A DNA stretch of 64,000 nucleotides from Lonepinella sp051851555 (GCF_051851555.1 NZ_JBPDVH010000001.1:372001-436000); one strand, 5' to 3'; positions 15,982 through 24,730 are shown, counted from the stretch's first letter. Made by a program: numbers and translations. The notes: generated from the letters alone by a model not told the origin.

Positions 15982-16860
15982 ATGGCGTTATTAAATTTAA
16001 AAGCGATTCTTGGTGTTGCCAATCAACATCAATTTGCAGTAGGGGCTTTCAATGCCATTGATTCTAATTTTATTGATGCGGTATTTGATGCCGCAGGTGA
16101 AACCCAATCCCCTGTAATTATTAATGTAGCAGAAGTGCATTTGCCCTATATTGATATTTATGCCACATCCGACTATATTCGCAAAAAAGCGGAACAAGTT
16201 GGTGTACCCACCTGTTTAAATCTTGACCATGGGTTAACGCTTCCTACCATTAAAACGGCGATTGATTGCGGATTTTCCTCTATTATGTTTGATGGTTCAT
16301 CATTGACCTATGAACAAAATATTGAGCAAACTCGTGAAGTAGTGGAACTTTGCCAAAAATATGCGATTTCGGTGGAAGGTGAACTGGGTGCGGTAGGCGG
16401 TGATGAAGGTGGTGCGTTGGAAAGTATGGCGGATACCGCATTATATACCAATGTGGATCAAGCCGTGGATTTTGTACAACAAACGGGCATTGATGCCTTA
16501 GCCGTTGCGATTGGCAATACACACGGTAAATATAAAGGTGAACCAAAACTGGATTTTGAGCGGCTAGCACAAATTCATCAAGCGGTGTCTATTCCCTTGG
16601 TCTTACACGGCGGTTCGGGCATTAGTGCCATTGATTTTAGAAAAACCATTGAAAGGGGCATTTGCAAAATTAATTTCTTTACGGGTATGTCACAATCAGC
16701 CTTGCAGTCCATTGAAAAAGATGTGACCAACCACGCACTTTCACAAAAATACAATTACTATTTGATGATGATGGAAAATGTGCAACAAGCGATTAAACAA
16801 ACCGTGGCGGAACAAATGCAAATTTTTAACAGTATCAATAAGGCAACATATTATGGCTGA
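15982..16860 (+). CDS. Class II ketose-bisphosphate aldolase
   Basis: 292 residues, zinc-dependent class II aldolase of the FbaA/GatY/KbaY group. Zinc ligands appear as His in CLNLDHGLT (near residue 80), IGNTHGKYKGEP (near 178) and LVLHGGSGI (near 209); EGELGAVGGDE (near 132) holds further active-site residues and INFFTG near 228 binds phosphate. It cleaves a ketose bisphosphate, or in some members a ketose 1-phosphate, to dihydroxyacetone phosphate plus an aldehyde. Length and motifs do not tell fructose from tagatose bisphosphate. It overlaps the PfkB gene by 8 bp. Confidence 0.88.
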   Translation: MALLNLKAILGVANQHQFAVGAFNAIDSNFIDAVFDAAGETQSPVIINVAEVHLPYIDIYATSDYIRKKAEQVGVPTCLNLDHGLTLPTIKTAIDCGFSSIMFDGSSLTYEQNIEQTREVVELCQKYAISVEGELGAVGGDEGGALESMADTALYTNVDQAVDFVQQTGIDALAVAIGNTHGKYKGEPKLDFERLAQIHQAVSIPLVLHGGSGISAIDFRKTIERGICKINFFTGMSQSALQSIEKDVTNHALSQKYNYYLMMMENVQQAIKQTVAEQMQIFNSINKATYYG

Positions 16861-17836
16861 TCGAAACGGAATCTTGGCTATCGGCAATTTGTTAGTGGAT
16901 CACGCCATGCAAATTGCCGAGTACCCAACGGAGTCTATGCTCACGACAATTTCCAAGGTTGAGCGACATTGTGGTGGTTGTACCAATCTTGTATTTGATT
17001 TAGCAACATTAGATGAAAATTTACCCTTAACACTCAGTGGTGCGATCGGCAAGGATGCCGATGGGGAACTTATTTTAACGCAAACAAAAGCACACAACGT
17101 GAACACCGATGCGGTTTATTGGGTGGATTTACCTACGTCATTTACGGATGTCATGATCAATAGCAAAACAGGCGATCGCACCTTTTTCCATTATATTGGT
17201 GCTATGAAAAATTATTCGCCTGAGCATATTTTGCCAATAAACTGCGGTGCAAAAATCGTGCATTTTGCCTATTTGCCGTTAATGCCCGCCTTATTAAATG
17301 ATCAGTTAACCGCATTGTTGCAAGAGTTAAATCAGCAAGGATTTTTGATCTCAATTGATCTAGTTTCGGTTAATGATAAAACCATTTTTGCTCAATATAT
17401 TCGCCCTAATTTGCCCTGTATTGACTTTGTCATTATTAACGATGTAGAAGCCCAAATTTTAACGGAGAGAGAGAGCGAAGAAGTTAATCCAGCCACCTTG
17501 CAACAAATGGCAAAGGATATTATCCAATTTGGTGTAAAAAATACGGTGATTATTCATTGCCCGAAATGGGCAGTTGCCTATAACAGGCAAAATGAGATTA
17601 TTGTTGTTCCTTCTATTGAAGTGGATAAAAAGGACATTGTGAGTACCTTAGGTGCAGGCGATGCCTTTTGTGCAGGTTGCTTATATGGCTTACATCAAAA
17701 TATGAGCCTAAAAGATACCTTAAAACTCGGGCATATTCTCGCCTATTTTAATCTGTTTTCCGTTTCCGCAACGGATGGAGCTATGAGTTTTAAGCAAGCA
17801 AGGAAAAGTATGACAAGAATGTATCATGACTTTTAA
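16853..17836 (+). CDS. PfkB-family carbohydrate kinase
   Basis: 327 residues from the ATG at 16853, chosen because it fits the family N-terminus (ILAIGNLLVDHAMQI) and has an AAGG site; the frame opens 75 bp earlier inside the aldolase gene. The N-terminal GG motif (HCGGCTNLVFDLA, near 40) and the C-terminal signature with catalytic Asp270 in TLGAGDAF are intact. PfkB enzymes phosphorylate sugars or sugar phosphates at a terminal hydroxyl. Coupled to the aldolase by an 8-bp overlap, it probably makes the aldolase's substrate. Specificity unknown. It ends the operon and converges on mutS. Confidence 0.85.
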   Translation: MADRNGILAIGNLLVDHAMQIAEYPTESMLTTISKVERHCGGCTNLVFDLATLDENLPLTLSGAIGKDADGELILTQTKAHNVNTDAVYWVDLPTSFTDVMINSKTGDRTFFHYIGAMKNYSPEHILPINCGAKIVHFAYLPLMPALLNDQLTALLQELNQQGFLISIDLVSVNDKTIFAQYIRPNLPCIDFVIINDVEAQILTERESEEVNPATLQQMAKDIIQFGVKNTVIIHCPKWAVAYNRQNEIIVVPSIEVDKKDIVSTLGAGDAFCAGCLYGLHQNMSLKDTLKLGHILAYFNLFSVSATDGAMSFKQARKSMTRMYHDF

Positions 17837-17855
17837 TCCTTAAACATAACATGTC

Positions 17856-20423
17856 CTAATCCAACATCTTCTTCAACTGATACAAATAACTCAACGCCTG
17901 TTTTGGGCTAAGATCATCAGGATCAAGTTTATTTAACATAGCCACTATTTCACGCTGATTTTCATCTTCGTTTAATAGTGGTAATTCAGCTTGCAATGCA
18001 GAAAGCGCTGTTTTTCTCACCGCACTTTTATTTGATAATTTCTCAAGCTGCGTTAATTTCTGCTTGGCTAACTTAATCACATTTTTTGGCACACCCGCTA
18101 ACGCCGCCACGGCTAAACCATAACTTTTACTGGCGGCCCCCTCTTGCACATTGTGCATAAAGGCAATGCTGTTGTTATGCTCCAACGCATCTAAATGCAC
18201 ATTCACCGTACCCCTAAGCTGTTCTGGCATCGCAGTCAGTTCAAAATAATGAGTAGCGAATAAGGTTAAACAACGGATTTGATTCGCTAACCATTCGGCA
18301 CAAGCCCACGCCAGTGATAAACCGTCATAGGTAGATGTGCCACGTCCTATTTCATCAATCAAGACTAAACTTTGTGCGGTGGCTTGATGGAGGATATTTG
18401 CCATTTCGGTCATTTCTACCATAAAAGTGGATCGTCCCGAAGCCAAATCATCACTTGCCCCAATACGAGTAAAAATACGATCAATAGGACCAATCACCGC
18501 TCGTTCCGCAGGCACAAAACTACCGATATAGGCCATTAAGGTAATCAAGGCAGTTTGTCGCATATAGGTACTTTTACCGCCCATGTTCGGCCCTGTAATA
18601 ATCAATAAATGACGCTGTTGATTAAGCTCCACAGGGTTGGCAATAAACGGATCTTTTAATACTCGTTCCACCACGGGATGACGGCCGTTTTCAATGTTAA
18701 CCCCAATGTCATCACTAAATTCGGGTTGTACATAATGTAAGCTGTCTGCACGTTCGGCCAAATTGACCAACACATCCAATTCCGCCAAACTCAAACTGGC
18801 TAATTGCAAACCGCCTAAGTGCGGTAGAATTTGATCGAAAATTTCATCATAAAGCTGCTTTTCTAACGCTAAACTTGCCCCTTTGGCTTTCAGGACTTTA
18901 TCTTCGTAGGTTTTTAATTCCGGAATAATATAACGTTCGGCATTCTTCAAGGTTTGACGGCGAACATAGTGAATCGGTGCTTTGTGAGCTTGCCCTTGGC
19001 TAATTTGAATGTAGTAACCATGTACCGCATTAAATCCGACTTTCAAGGTATCAATCCCCGTGATTTCTCGTTCACGGCGTTCTAAATCGTCTAAATATTG
19101 GGTTGCCCCTTGGGCTAAACTTCGCCATTCGTCTAATTCGGCATGATAGCCTTCGGCGATCACGCCACCGTCACGGATTAACAGAGGCGGATTGTCAATA
19201 ATCGCCCGTTCCAGCAAATCTAAAATGCGTGGAAATTCGCTAATTGATAAGGAAAGTGCGGTGAATTTCTCCGAATTTTTGAGAATTTGATTAATTTCGG
19301 GTAATTGGGCTAACGCCAAACGTAAACGAGAAAAATCTCTTGGGCGAGCGGTGCGTAATGCCACTCGAGCTAAAATCCGTTCCATATCGCCCACTTGTTG
19401 CAACAAGGGTTGTAGTTGATCAACTAAATCCAGTTGCAAGATTTCCGCAATATAGCTGTGACGTAAACGTAACTTTTCCACTTGACGGATCGGTTGATGC
19501 AACCAACGTTTTAGCAAACGGCTCCCCATCGGTGTCACACATTTATCCAATACCGCAGACAAGGTATTTTCGGCGCCACCACTGAGATTTTGGGTCAATT
19601 CTAAATTGCGTCGAGTAGCCGCATCTAATTGAATATTCTCACTATGTTGAATAAGGCTGATGCTTTGAATATGGGGTAATGCCGTACGTTGGGTGTCTTT
19701 CACATATTGAATTAAACAGCCCGCTGCACATAAGCCTCGTACCGCTTTTTCTACCCCAAAGGCAGTAAGATTTTGCGTACCGAATTGACGATTAAGCAAC
19801 TGTATAGCGGTCGCTAATTCAAATTCCCAAATAGGGCGACGGCGTAAGCCTTTGCTATTGGCAAGCATATCCATTTCGGCAAAATCTTCGCAATATAATA
19901 ATTCAGCAGGCGCAAGCCGTTGCAATTCAGCTTTTAGGGTTTCTTTATTTTCAGGTTCACTGATTTGAAAACGCCCTGAACTCATATCAATGGTGGCTAA
20001 ACCAAATTTGGCTTTTTCTTGATAAACCGCAACAATCAGATTATCTAAGCGTTCAGGTAACAGATTTTCATCACTCACCGTACCGGGTGTGACGATGCGT
20101 ACAATTTTCCGCTCAACAGGACCTTTACTGGTGGCAGGATCGCCAATTTGTTCACAAATCGCCACGCTCTCGCCCAACTGTACTAATTTTGCTAAATAGC
20201 CCTCTACCGCATGATATGGCACGCCTGCCATAGGAATCGGTTCCCCCGCAGATGCTCCCCGTTTAGTCAGTGAAATATCTAACAGGCTTGATGCTTTTTT
20301 GGCATCATCATAAAACAGCTCATAAAAATCGCCCATGCGATAAAACAACAGAATATCGGGATTTTCTGCTTTAAGCGTTAAATATTGTTTCATCATGGGG
20401 GTGTGATTTTCAAAATTCTGCAT
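17856..20423 (-). CDS. mutS: DNA mismatch repair protein MutS
   Basis: 855 residues from the ATG at 20423, which matches the E. coli start (F-E-N-H-T-P-M-M); the open frame reaches 20525 but the extra 34 residues are not family-like. The mismatch-binding motif FYRMGDFYELF is near residue 35. Walker A is GPNMGGKSTYMRQT (near 610) and Walker B LVLIDEIGRGTSTYDG. The C-terminal helix-turn-helix segment around LDPDDLSPKQALSYLYQL is present. It recognises mispairs and recruits MutL. Uptake signals lie at 18019, 18817 and 19254 inside it and at 20466 just upstream. Confidence 0.97.
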   Translation of the reverse strand: MQNFENHTPMMKQYLTLKAENPDILLFYRMGDFYELFYDDAKKASSLLDISLTKRGASAGEPIPMAGVPYHAVEGYLAKLVQLGESVAICEQIGDPATSKGPVERKIVRIVTPGTVSDENLLPERLDNLIVAVYQEKAKFGLATIDMSSGRFQISEPENKETLKAELQRLAPAELLYCEDFAEMDMLANSKGLRRRPIWEFELATAIQLLNRQFGTQNLTAFGVEKAVRGLCAAGCLIQYVKDTQRTALPHIQSISLIQHSENIQLDAATRRNLELTQNLSGGAENTLSAVLDKCVTPMGSRLLKRWLHQPIRQVEKLRLRHSYIAEILQLDLVDQLQPLLQQVGDMERILARVALRTARPRDFSRLRLALAQLPEINQILKNSEKFTALSLSISEFPRILDLLERAIIDNPPLLIRDGGVIAEGYHAELDEWRSLAQGATQYLDDLERREREITGIDTLKVGFNAVHGYYIQISQGQAHKAPIHYVRRQTLKNAERYIIPELKTYEDKVLKAKGASLALEKQLYDEIFDQILPHLGGLQLASLSLAELDVLVNLAERADSLHYVQPEFSDDIGVNIENGRHPVVERVLKDPFIANPVELNQQRHLLIITGPNMGGKSTYMRQTALITLMAYIGSFVPAERAVIGPIDRIFTRIGASDDLASGRSTFMVEMTEMANILHQATAQSLVLIDEIGRGTSTYDGLSLAWACAEWLANQIRCLTLFATHYFELTAMPEQLRGTVNVHLDALEHNNSIAFMHNVQEGAASKSYGLAVAALAGVPKNVIKLAKQKLTQLEKLSNKSAVRKTALSALQAELPLLNEDENQREIVAMLNKLDPDDLSPKQALSYLYQLKKMLD

Positions 20424-20582
20424 AAAAAACTCGTTGGGATTAGGATTTGGTAAGATTATAACAAAAAGTGCGGTGCTTTTTATGGGCGTTTTAGGATATT
20501 TATAGAAATTGTGATGATTTTTCAAAGATCATGTGTTTCTACTTGGTGTTAATCAGGTAGAAACACATTCAGCAAAAGCCTA

Positions 20583-21380
20583 TCAAATATTCAACATTTC
20601 CGCATCATCAATAAAATACTGATTCATATCAAAGGCTGGTTTGGCATCTCGATCTTTGCCAATAATCCGAGCTGGCACACCAGCAGCGGTGGCATGTTCA
20701 GGAACCGGTTGCAACACCACGGAATTGGCCCCGATTTTGGCATATTTACCCACTTCAATATTGCCAAGGATTTTCGCTCCCGCCCCGATCATCACGCCCT
20801 CACGGATTTTAGGGTGACGGTCGCCAGTTTCTTTGCCTGTACCACCGAGTGTGACACCTTGTAAAATAGACACATCATTTTCAATCACGGCGGTTTCACC
20901 CACTACAATACCAGTAGCATGATCGAACATAATGCCACAACCAATCTGTGCGGCGGGGTGAATATCCACATCAAAGGCGACTGAAATTTGGTTTTGTAAA
21001 TAAATGGCAAGTGAACGGCGTTCGGTTTGCCATAAATGATGGGTAATGCGGTAGCTTTGAATGGCGTGGAACCCTTTCAAATAAAGCAACGGGGTCGACC
21101 ATAATTCCACCGCTGGGTCACGTTGGCGGACGGCGTGAATATCGCAAGCGGCACTTTCAATAATACTCGGTTGATCCTGATACACATCTTCGATAATTTC
21201 ACGCAAGGTAATGGCGGGCATGGTGGCGGTGGCTAATTTGTTCGCCAAGATATAGCTCAACACACTGCCCAGATTTTTATGCTTTAAAATGGTGGAATGG
21301 AAAAAGCTCGCTAACACTGGTTCGTGATCCACCAATTCCTTGGCCTCATCACGAATTTTCTGCCATACCTCATTCAACAT
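20583..21380 (-). CDS. cysE: Serine O-acetyltransferase CysE
   Basis: 265 residues; first step of cysteine synthesis, L-serine plus acetyl-CoA to O-acetylserine. The N-terminal helical region precedes a left-handed beta-helix of hexapeptide repeats (IHPAAQIGCGIMFDHATGIVVGETAVI, near residue 143 on) with the catalytic DHATG histidine. The C-terminal tail is present and normally gives cysteine feedback inhibition. Last gene of yibN-secB-gpsA-cysE, 11 bp after gpsA. Confidence 0.96.
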   Translation of the reverse strand: MLNEVWQKIRDEAKELVDHEPVLASFFHSTILKHKNLGSVLSYILANKLATATMPAITLREIIEDVYQDQPSIIESAACDIHAVRQRDPAVELWSTPLLYLKGFHAIQSYRITHHLWQTERRSLAIYLQNQISVAFDVDIHPAAQIGCGIMFDHATGIVVGETAVIENDVSILQGVTLGGTGKETGDRHPKIREGVMIGAGAKILGNIEVGKYAKIGANSVVLQPVPEHATAAGVPARIIGKDRDAKPAFDMNQYFIDDAEMLNI

Positions 21381-21391
21381 GGTTTACTCCC

Positions 21392-22396
21392 TTATTCTGC
21401 TTTTTTCTCACGCCCTAATAATGCCATGGCGGCATCTTTGGCGTTTTTATGTTGGAACAACACTTGATACATTTGCTCCGTAATCGGCATTTCCACCCCT
21501 TGCCGTTGGGCTAACAACGTGGTTTCCTTGGTATTATAATAGCCCTCCACCACTTGACCAATCTCTTGCATGGCTTGTTCTGCTGACACACCTTGCCCCA
21601 ACATGAGGCCAAAACGGCGGTTACGGGATTGATTGTCAGTACAGGTTAACACTAAATCGCCCAAGCCTGACATGCCCATAAAGGTTTTCGGATCCGCACC
21701 TAAAGACACCCCTAATCGGCTGATTTCGGCAATGCCACGGGTAATCAATGCGGTTCTGGCATTGGCGCCAAAGCCCATGCCGTCAGACATGCCTGCCGCA
21801 ATGGCAATCACATTTTTCACCGCACCGCCGAGTTGTACGCCGATCATATCTTGATTTAAATATACCCGAAAATGCTTACTACAATGAATGCGATTTTGTA
21901 ATTCCACCGCAAATTGTGGATCGTTAGACGCCAAGGCAATCGCAGTGGGCAAACCGGCGGCGAGTTCTTTGGCGAACGTTGGGCCAGATAACATGGCTAA
22001 AGGATAATGCGTCCCTAATTTTTCTTCAATCACCGTTTGCAATAACCGCCCTGTATCTCGTTCCAATCCCTTTGTTGCCCACGCAATACGGCTATCGGGG
22101 CGTAAGTGCGGTTTAATTTGATCGATCACCTCCGCAAACACATGGCTTGGTACCACGATCAACAAATCTCGGGATTTTTGCACCGCAGTTTTAAGATCAG
22201 ATTCAATATGCAACGCCGTAGGAAAGGGAATTTCCGGCAGGAAACGGGCATTCTGTCGGGCATTTTCTAATTGACGACAATGCTCAGGATTGTGTCCCCA
22301 AAGATAAGTGGGGAAGTTATTACGGGAAAAGGCAATGGCTAAAGATGTGCCATAAGATCCAGCCCCGAGAACGCTAATTGGTGTTGGAGTGGTCAT
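21392..22396 (-). CDS. gpsA: Glycerol-3-phosphate dehydrogenase [NAD(P)+] GpsA
   Basis: 334 residues from the ATG at 22396, preceded by AAGGCG; the open frame extends to 22438 without family support. It reduces dihydroxyacetone phosphate to sn-glycerol 3-phosphate for phospholipid synthesis. The Rossmann motif VLGAGSYGTSLAI is near residue 9; LSGPTFAKELAAGLPTA near 140 and QLGGAVKNVIAIAAG near 188 (catalytic Lys) are conserved. Confidence 0.96.
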   Translation of the reverse strand: MTTPTPISVLGAGSYGTSLAIAFSRNNFPTYLWGHNPEHCRQLENARQNARFLPEIPFPTALHIESDLKTAVQKSRDLLIVVPSHVFAEVIDQIKPHLRPDSRIAWATKGLERDTGRLLQTVIEEKLGTHYPLAMLSGPTFAKELAAGLPTAIALASNDPQFAVELQNRIHCSKHFRVYLNQDMIGVQLGGAVKNVIAIAAGMSDGMGFGANARTALITRGIAEISRLGVSLGADPKTFMGMSGLGDLVLTCTDNQSRNRRFGLMLGQGVSAEQAMQEIGQVVEGYYNTKETTLLAQRQGVEMPITEQMYQVLFQHKNAKDAAMALLGREKKAE

Positions 22397-22456
22397 GACT
22401 AACGCCTTAAAATTGGATAATGAGGGCGGAAATCGCAATCCGCCCCGACAATTTAA

Positions 22457-22957
22457 TTAATGAGTCGTCGGTTTTTCCGCTTGCTCTTCTTCTTGCTCAA
22501 TGCGACGTAAATGTTCCATAAACAACGCATCAAAATTGACTGGCGCAAGATTCAACGCAGGGAATGTGCCACGATTCACTAAGCTCGAAATTAATTCACG
22601 TGCATAAGGGAACAACATATTCGGGCATTGTGACGTTAAACAATGGGCCATTTGCATATCTTCTAAACCGCTAATGCTAAACACACCGGCTTGTTTGACT
22701 TCGCAAATAAAGGCGACTTCTTTGCTGTCCTCCATGGTGGTTTCCGCCGAAATGTTTAACACCACTTCGTATAAATCATCACCTAATTGTTTGGCTTCTG
22801 TACTTAAATCAAAGCTCAAATTCGGTTTCCATTCTTGATGAAAAATATGCGGTAAATTCGGCGCCTCAAAAGACACGTCTTTCACATAAATACGTTGAAT
22901 TTGAAAAACCACTTCAGGTTGTTGTTCTTGTGTTGGTGCTTGTGTTTCTTCAGTCAT
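22457..22957 (-). CDS. secB: Protein-export chaperone SecB
   Basis: 166 residues. A tetrameric cytosolic chaperone that keeps preproteins unfolded for SecA. QIQRIYVKDVSFEAPNLPHIF is the classic SecB N-terminal region, and CPNMLFPYARELISSLVNRGTFP is diagnostic. The tail after residue 150 is Glu-rich. It follows the rhodanese gene by 9 bp and precedes gpsA by 60 bp. Confidence 0.96.
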   Translation of the reverse strand: MTEETQAPTQEQQPEVVFQIQRIYVKDVSFEAPNLPHIFHQEWKPNLSFDLSTEAKQLGDDLYEVVLNISAETTMEDSKEVAFICEVKQAGVFSISGLEDMQMAHCLTSQCPNMLFPYARELISSLVNRGTFPALNLAPVNFDALFMEHLRRIEQEEEQAEKPTTH

Positions 22958-22966
22958 ATAAAATCC

Positions 22967-23404
22967 TTATTTCACTAATGGTAAATTGGCAGCGTTCCAA
23001 CCCGCAATGCCCTCTTGTAACGCATACACTTCGCTAAAGCCTTGTTTTGACAAGATTTCCGCAGAGGTATTCGCCACGGCACCGGTGGCACACACTAAAA
23101 TCATTGGCATCTCTTTATGTTGTTCTAGTTTGCCTAAATTGTGTTTCTTAATATCGCTTGGCAAAAATTGTTTACTATGAATAATGTGGCCACGTTTAAA
23201 TTCGTCAATACTACGCAAATCAATCACCACGGCATCTTTATTATTGATTAACGCCACTGCTTGTGAATTTGTAATTAATTTCACTTTGCTTAAGGCAGAT
23301 TTGACGAATACATAAATGGTCGCCACAAAAATAGCGACCCAAGCGACCACTAACAAGGTATGGTTTTTGGCAAATTGTGTTGCCAACGGCATAAATTCTT
23401 CCAT
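22967..23404 (-). CDS. yibN: Membrane-anchored rhodanese-like protein (YibN type)
   Basis: 145 residues. One N-terminal transmembrane helix (~14-34, TLLVVAWVAIFVATIYVFV) is followed by a rhodanese domain (~45-142). The active-site loop reads LVCATGAVANTS, with Cys at about residue 105 as candidate catalytic residue. In E. coli yibN precedes grxC-secB-gpsA-cysE; here grxC is missing between yibN and secB. Confidence 0.88.
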   Translation of the reverse strand: MEEFMPLATQFAKNHTLLVVAWVAIFVATIYVFVKSALSKVKLITNSQAVALINNKDAVVIDLRSIDEFKRGHIIHSKQFLPSDIKKHNLGKLEQHKEMPMILVCATGAVANTSAEILSKQGFSEVYALQEGIAGWNAANLPLVK

Positions 23405-23482
23405 ATTGTTCTCAAATGCAAATAAATAAAAATAGGCGTTAAGTATAACCGACTTTCCGCATCTTGCAAAAACTAATTTTTG

Positions 23483-23917
23483 TTAAGCCGTTAACCAGAA
23501 CGTAACGGGGCCATCATTGGTTAAACTCACTTGCATATCGGCGCCAAACTGCCCCGTAGAAACGGCGATTTTTTCACCGCACTTTTGCACAAAATAACGA
23601 TACAATTCATTGGCTAAATCAGGCGAGGCCCCTTTAGAAAAACTCGGGCGCAAGCCTTTTTGTGTATCTGCCGCCAAAGTAAATTGTGACACCACCAATA
23701 GCGAACCGCCTGCTTGTTGCACATTCAAATTCATTTTACCCTGTTCATCCGCAAAGACCCGATAATTCAGCACTTTTTCGACTAATTTATCCGCTTTCGC
23801 TTGCTCATCTTCTTTTTCCACGCCGAGCAATACCAATAAACCTTTGTCTATTTCACCGACAGTTTGGTTGTCTACGTTCACATTGGCGTGAGTGACACGT
23901 TGGATTAATGCGATCAT
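23483..23917 (-). CDS. dtd: D-aminoacyl-tRNA deacylase Dtd
   Basis: 144 residues, the standard length. It removes D-amino acids (and glycine) mischarged onto tRNA. The two family signatures are visible: SQFTLAADTQKGLRPSF near residue 77 and the cis Gly-Pro motif NDGPVTFWL near the C-terminus. An uptake signal lies at 23576-23584 inside the gene. It is followed by yibN after 78 bp on the same strand. Confidence 0.95.
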   Translation of the reverse strand: MIALIQRVTHANVNVDNQTVGEIDKGLLVLLGVEKEDEQAKADKLVEKVLNYRVFADEQGKMNLNVQQAGGSLLVVSQFTLAADTQKGLRPSFSKGASPDLANELYRYFVQKCGEKIAVSTGQFGADMQVSLTNDGPVTFWLTA

Positions 23918-24017
23918 TTATTTCTCCAGAAGAAGTAAAGAACATTATTATACATCCCTTAATCATCATAATTAAACTGTATATTGAAAGCATCACTAAT
24001 TGTATTGATATTTTTGG

Positions 24018-24056
24018 CTTTTGTCATTACAATGTCATTATTTGTAATGACAAAAG
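24018..24056. promoter_or_regulatory. Candidate DinJ-YafQ operator
   Basis: A perfect 13-bp inverted repeat, CTTTTGTCATTAC (24018-24030) and GTAATGACAAAAG (24044-24056), separated by 13 bp. A third TGTCATTA (24033-24040) lies in the spacer as a direct copy of the left arm. It ends 8 bp before the antitoxin start and overlaps the ribosome site, where ribbon-helix-helix antitoxins typically bind to repress their own operon. Confidence 0.7.
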
Positions 24057-24064
24057 GGGGGATT

Positions 24065-24349
24065 ATGGCGACTTCAAATCTAAATTTCCGTATTGATGAA
24101 AATCTAAAAAATGAGGCCAAAGTAATTATTGACGGTTATGGGTTATCCTTTACCCAGTTATTTAAAATGCTTTTGAACCAAGTGGTAAAAACTGGCGAGA
24201 TTCCTTTATCTCTGAGCTATAACAGCACAAAGGGCTATCGGGCAGATGTTGAAAAAGAGCTTTTAGAACAATTTGCCGCCGCACGCTCAAATGATAACGA
24301 AAATGTCTGCAAATCGACTGAAGATCTTATTAAATGGGTACAAAGTTAG
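24065..24349 (+). CDS. dinJ: Antitoxin of RelB/DinJ family
   Basis: 94 residues from the ATG at 24065, which has a very strong AAGGGGGG site; the frame opens earlier (23984), through the operator, and that start is rejected. The N-terminus SNLNFRIDENLKNEAKVII is the ribbon-helix-helix DNA-binding segment, with GLSFTQLFKMLLNQVV as the second helix region. The C-terminal part should wrap the toxin. It binds YafQ and with it represses the operon. The toxin gene overlaps its end by 16 bp. Confidence 0.88.
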   Translation: MATSNLNFRIDENLKNEAKVIIDGYGLSFTQLFKMLLNQVVKTGEIPLSLSYNSTKGYRADVEKELLEQFAAARSNDNENVCKSTEDLIKWVQS

Positions 24350-24624
24350 TGGCTAAATATGACTTTTTACCGCAGAAAACATTCAAAAAAGATGCAAAGA
24401 AACATCAAGATGTCTTTTATTCACCAGAATGGATCGAAGTTGCTCATTGTCTTTTGAATGGCGTTGATATGCCTGCGAAGTATCGAGATCATCAGTTAAA
24501 AGGTAATCTCAAGCAGTTTAGAGAGTGCCATGTGCGTAATGATCTGCTTTTAGTCTATGCAATCAACGAAGAAGTTCAAGGCATTGAATTGTATCGGTTA
24601 GCGACTCATTCAGAATATTTTTAA
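24334..24624 (+). CDS. yafQ: mRNA interferase toxin of YafQ family
   Basis: 96 residues from the ATG at 24334 (a GTG at 24349 is an alternative start). YafQ is a ribosome-dependent endoribonuclease. The residues known in E. coli YafQ (His50, His63, Asp67, His87, Phe91) align with His53, His66, Asp70, His92 and Phe96 here, with the first three at identical spacing, so it should be active. It overlaps the antitoxin gene by 16 bp, the usual arrangement for coupled translation. Confidence 0.88.
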   Translation: MGTKLVAKYDFLPQKTFKKDAKKHQDVFYSPEWIEVAHCLLNGVDMPAKYRDHQLKGNLKQFRECHVRNDLLLVYAINEEVQGIELYRLATHSEYF

Positions 24625-24670
24625 AAAATTGACCGCACTTTTTGGGCGATTTTACTTTAAGAACATAAAT

Positions 24671-24703
24671 TAAGGGGCATAAACTTGCGTTATATGCCCC
24701 TTA
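24671..24703. terminator. Bidirectional terminator, yafQ / glpK
   Basis: The 11-bp inverted repeat TAAGGGGCATA / TATGCCCCTTA (24671-24681, 24693-24703) lies between the convergent toxin and glycerol kinase genes. T runs are weak. An uptake signal lies just before it at 24632-24640. Confidence 0.6.
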
Positions 24704-24730
24704 ATAATTATGGTTAAATCGTATTTACCC

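Noticed and set aside
9957..18018. An 8-kb gap without uptake signals over most of the sugar region, suggesting horizontal acquisition.
   Set aside because: An equally long gap (44522-54620) covers ilv and str operon genes that are clearly native, so absence of signals is not diagnostic here.
20424..20525. N-terminal extension of MutS.
   Set aside because: The extra residues have no counterpart in MutS, include an uptake signal, and the ATG at 20423 matches the family start.
23984..24064. Longer N-terminus for the DinJ antitoxin from an upstream ATG.
   Set aside because: It would translate through the inverted-repeat operator and lacks a ribosome site, whereas 24065 has AAGGGGGG and begins the ribbon-helix-helix fold directly.
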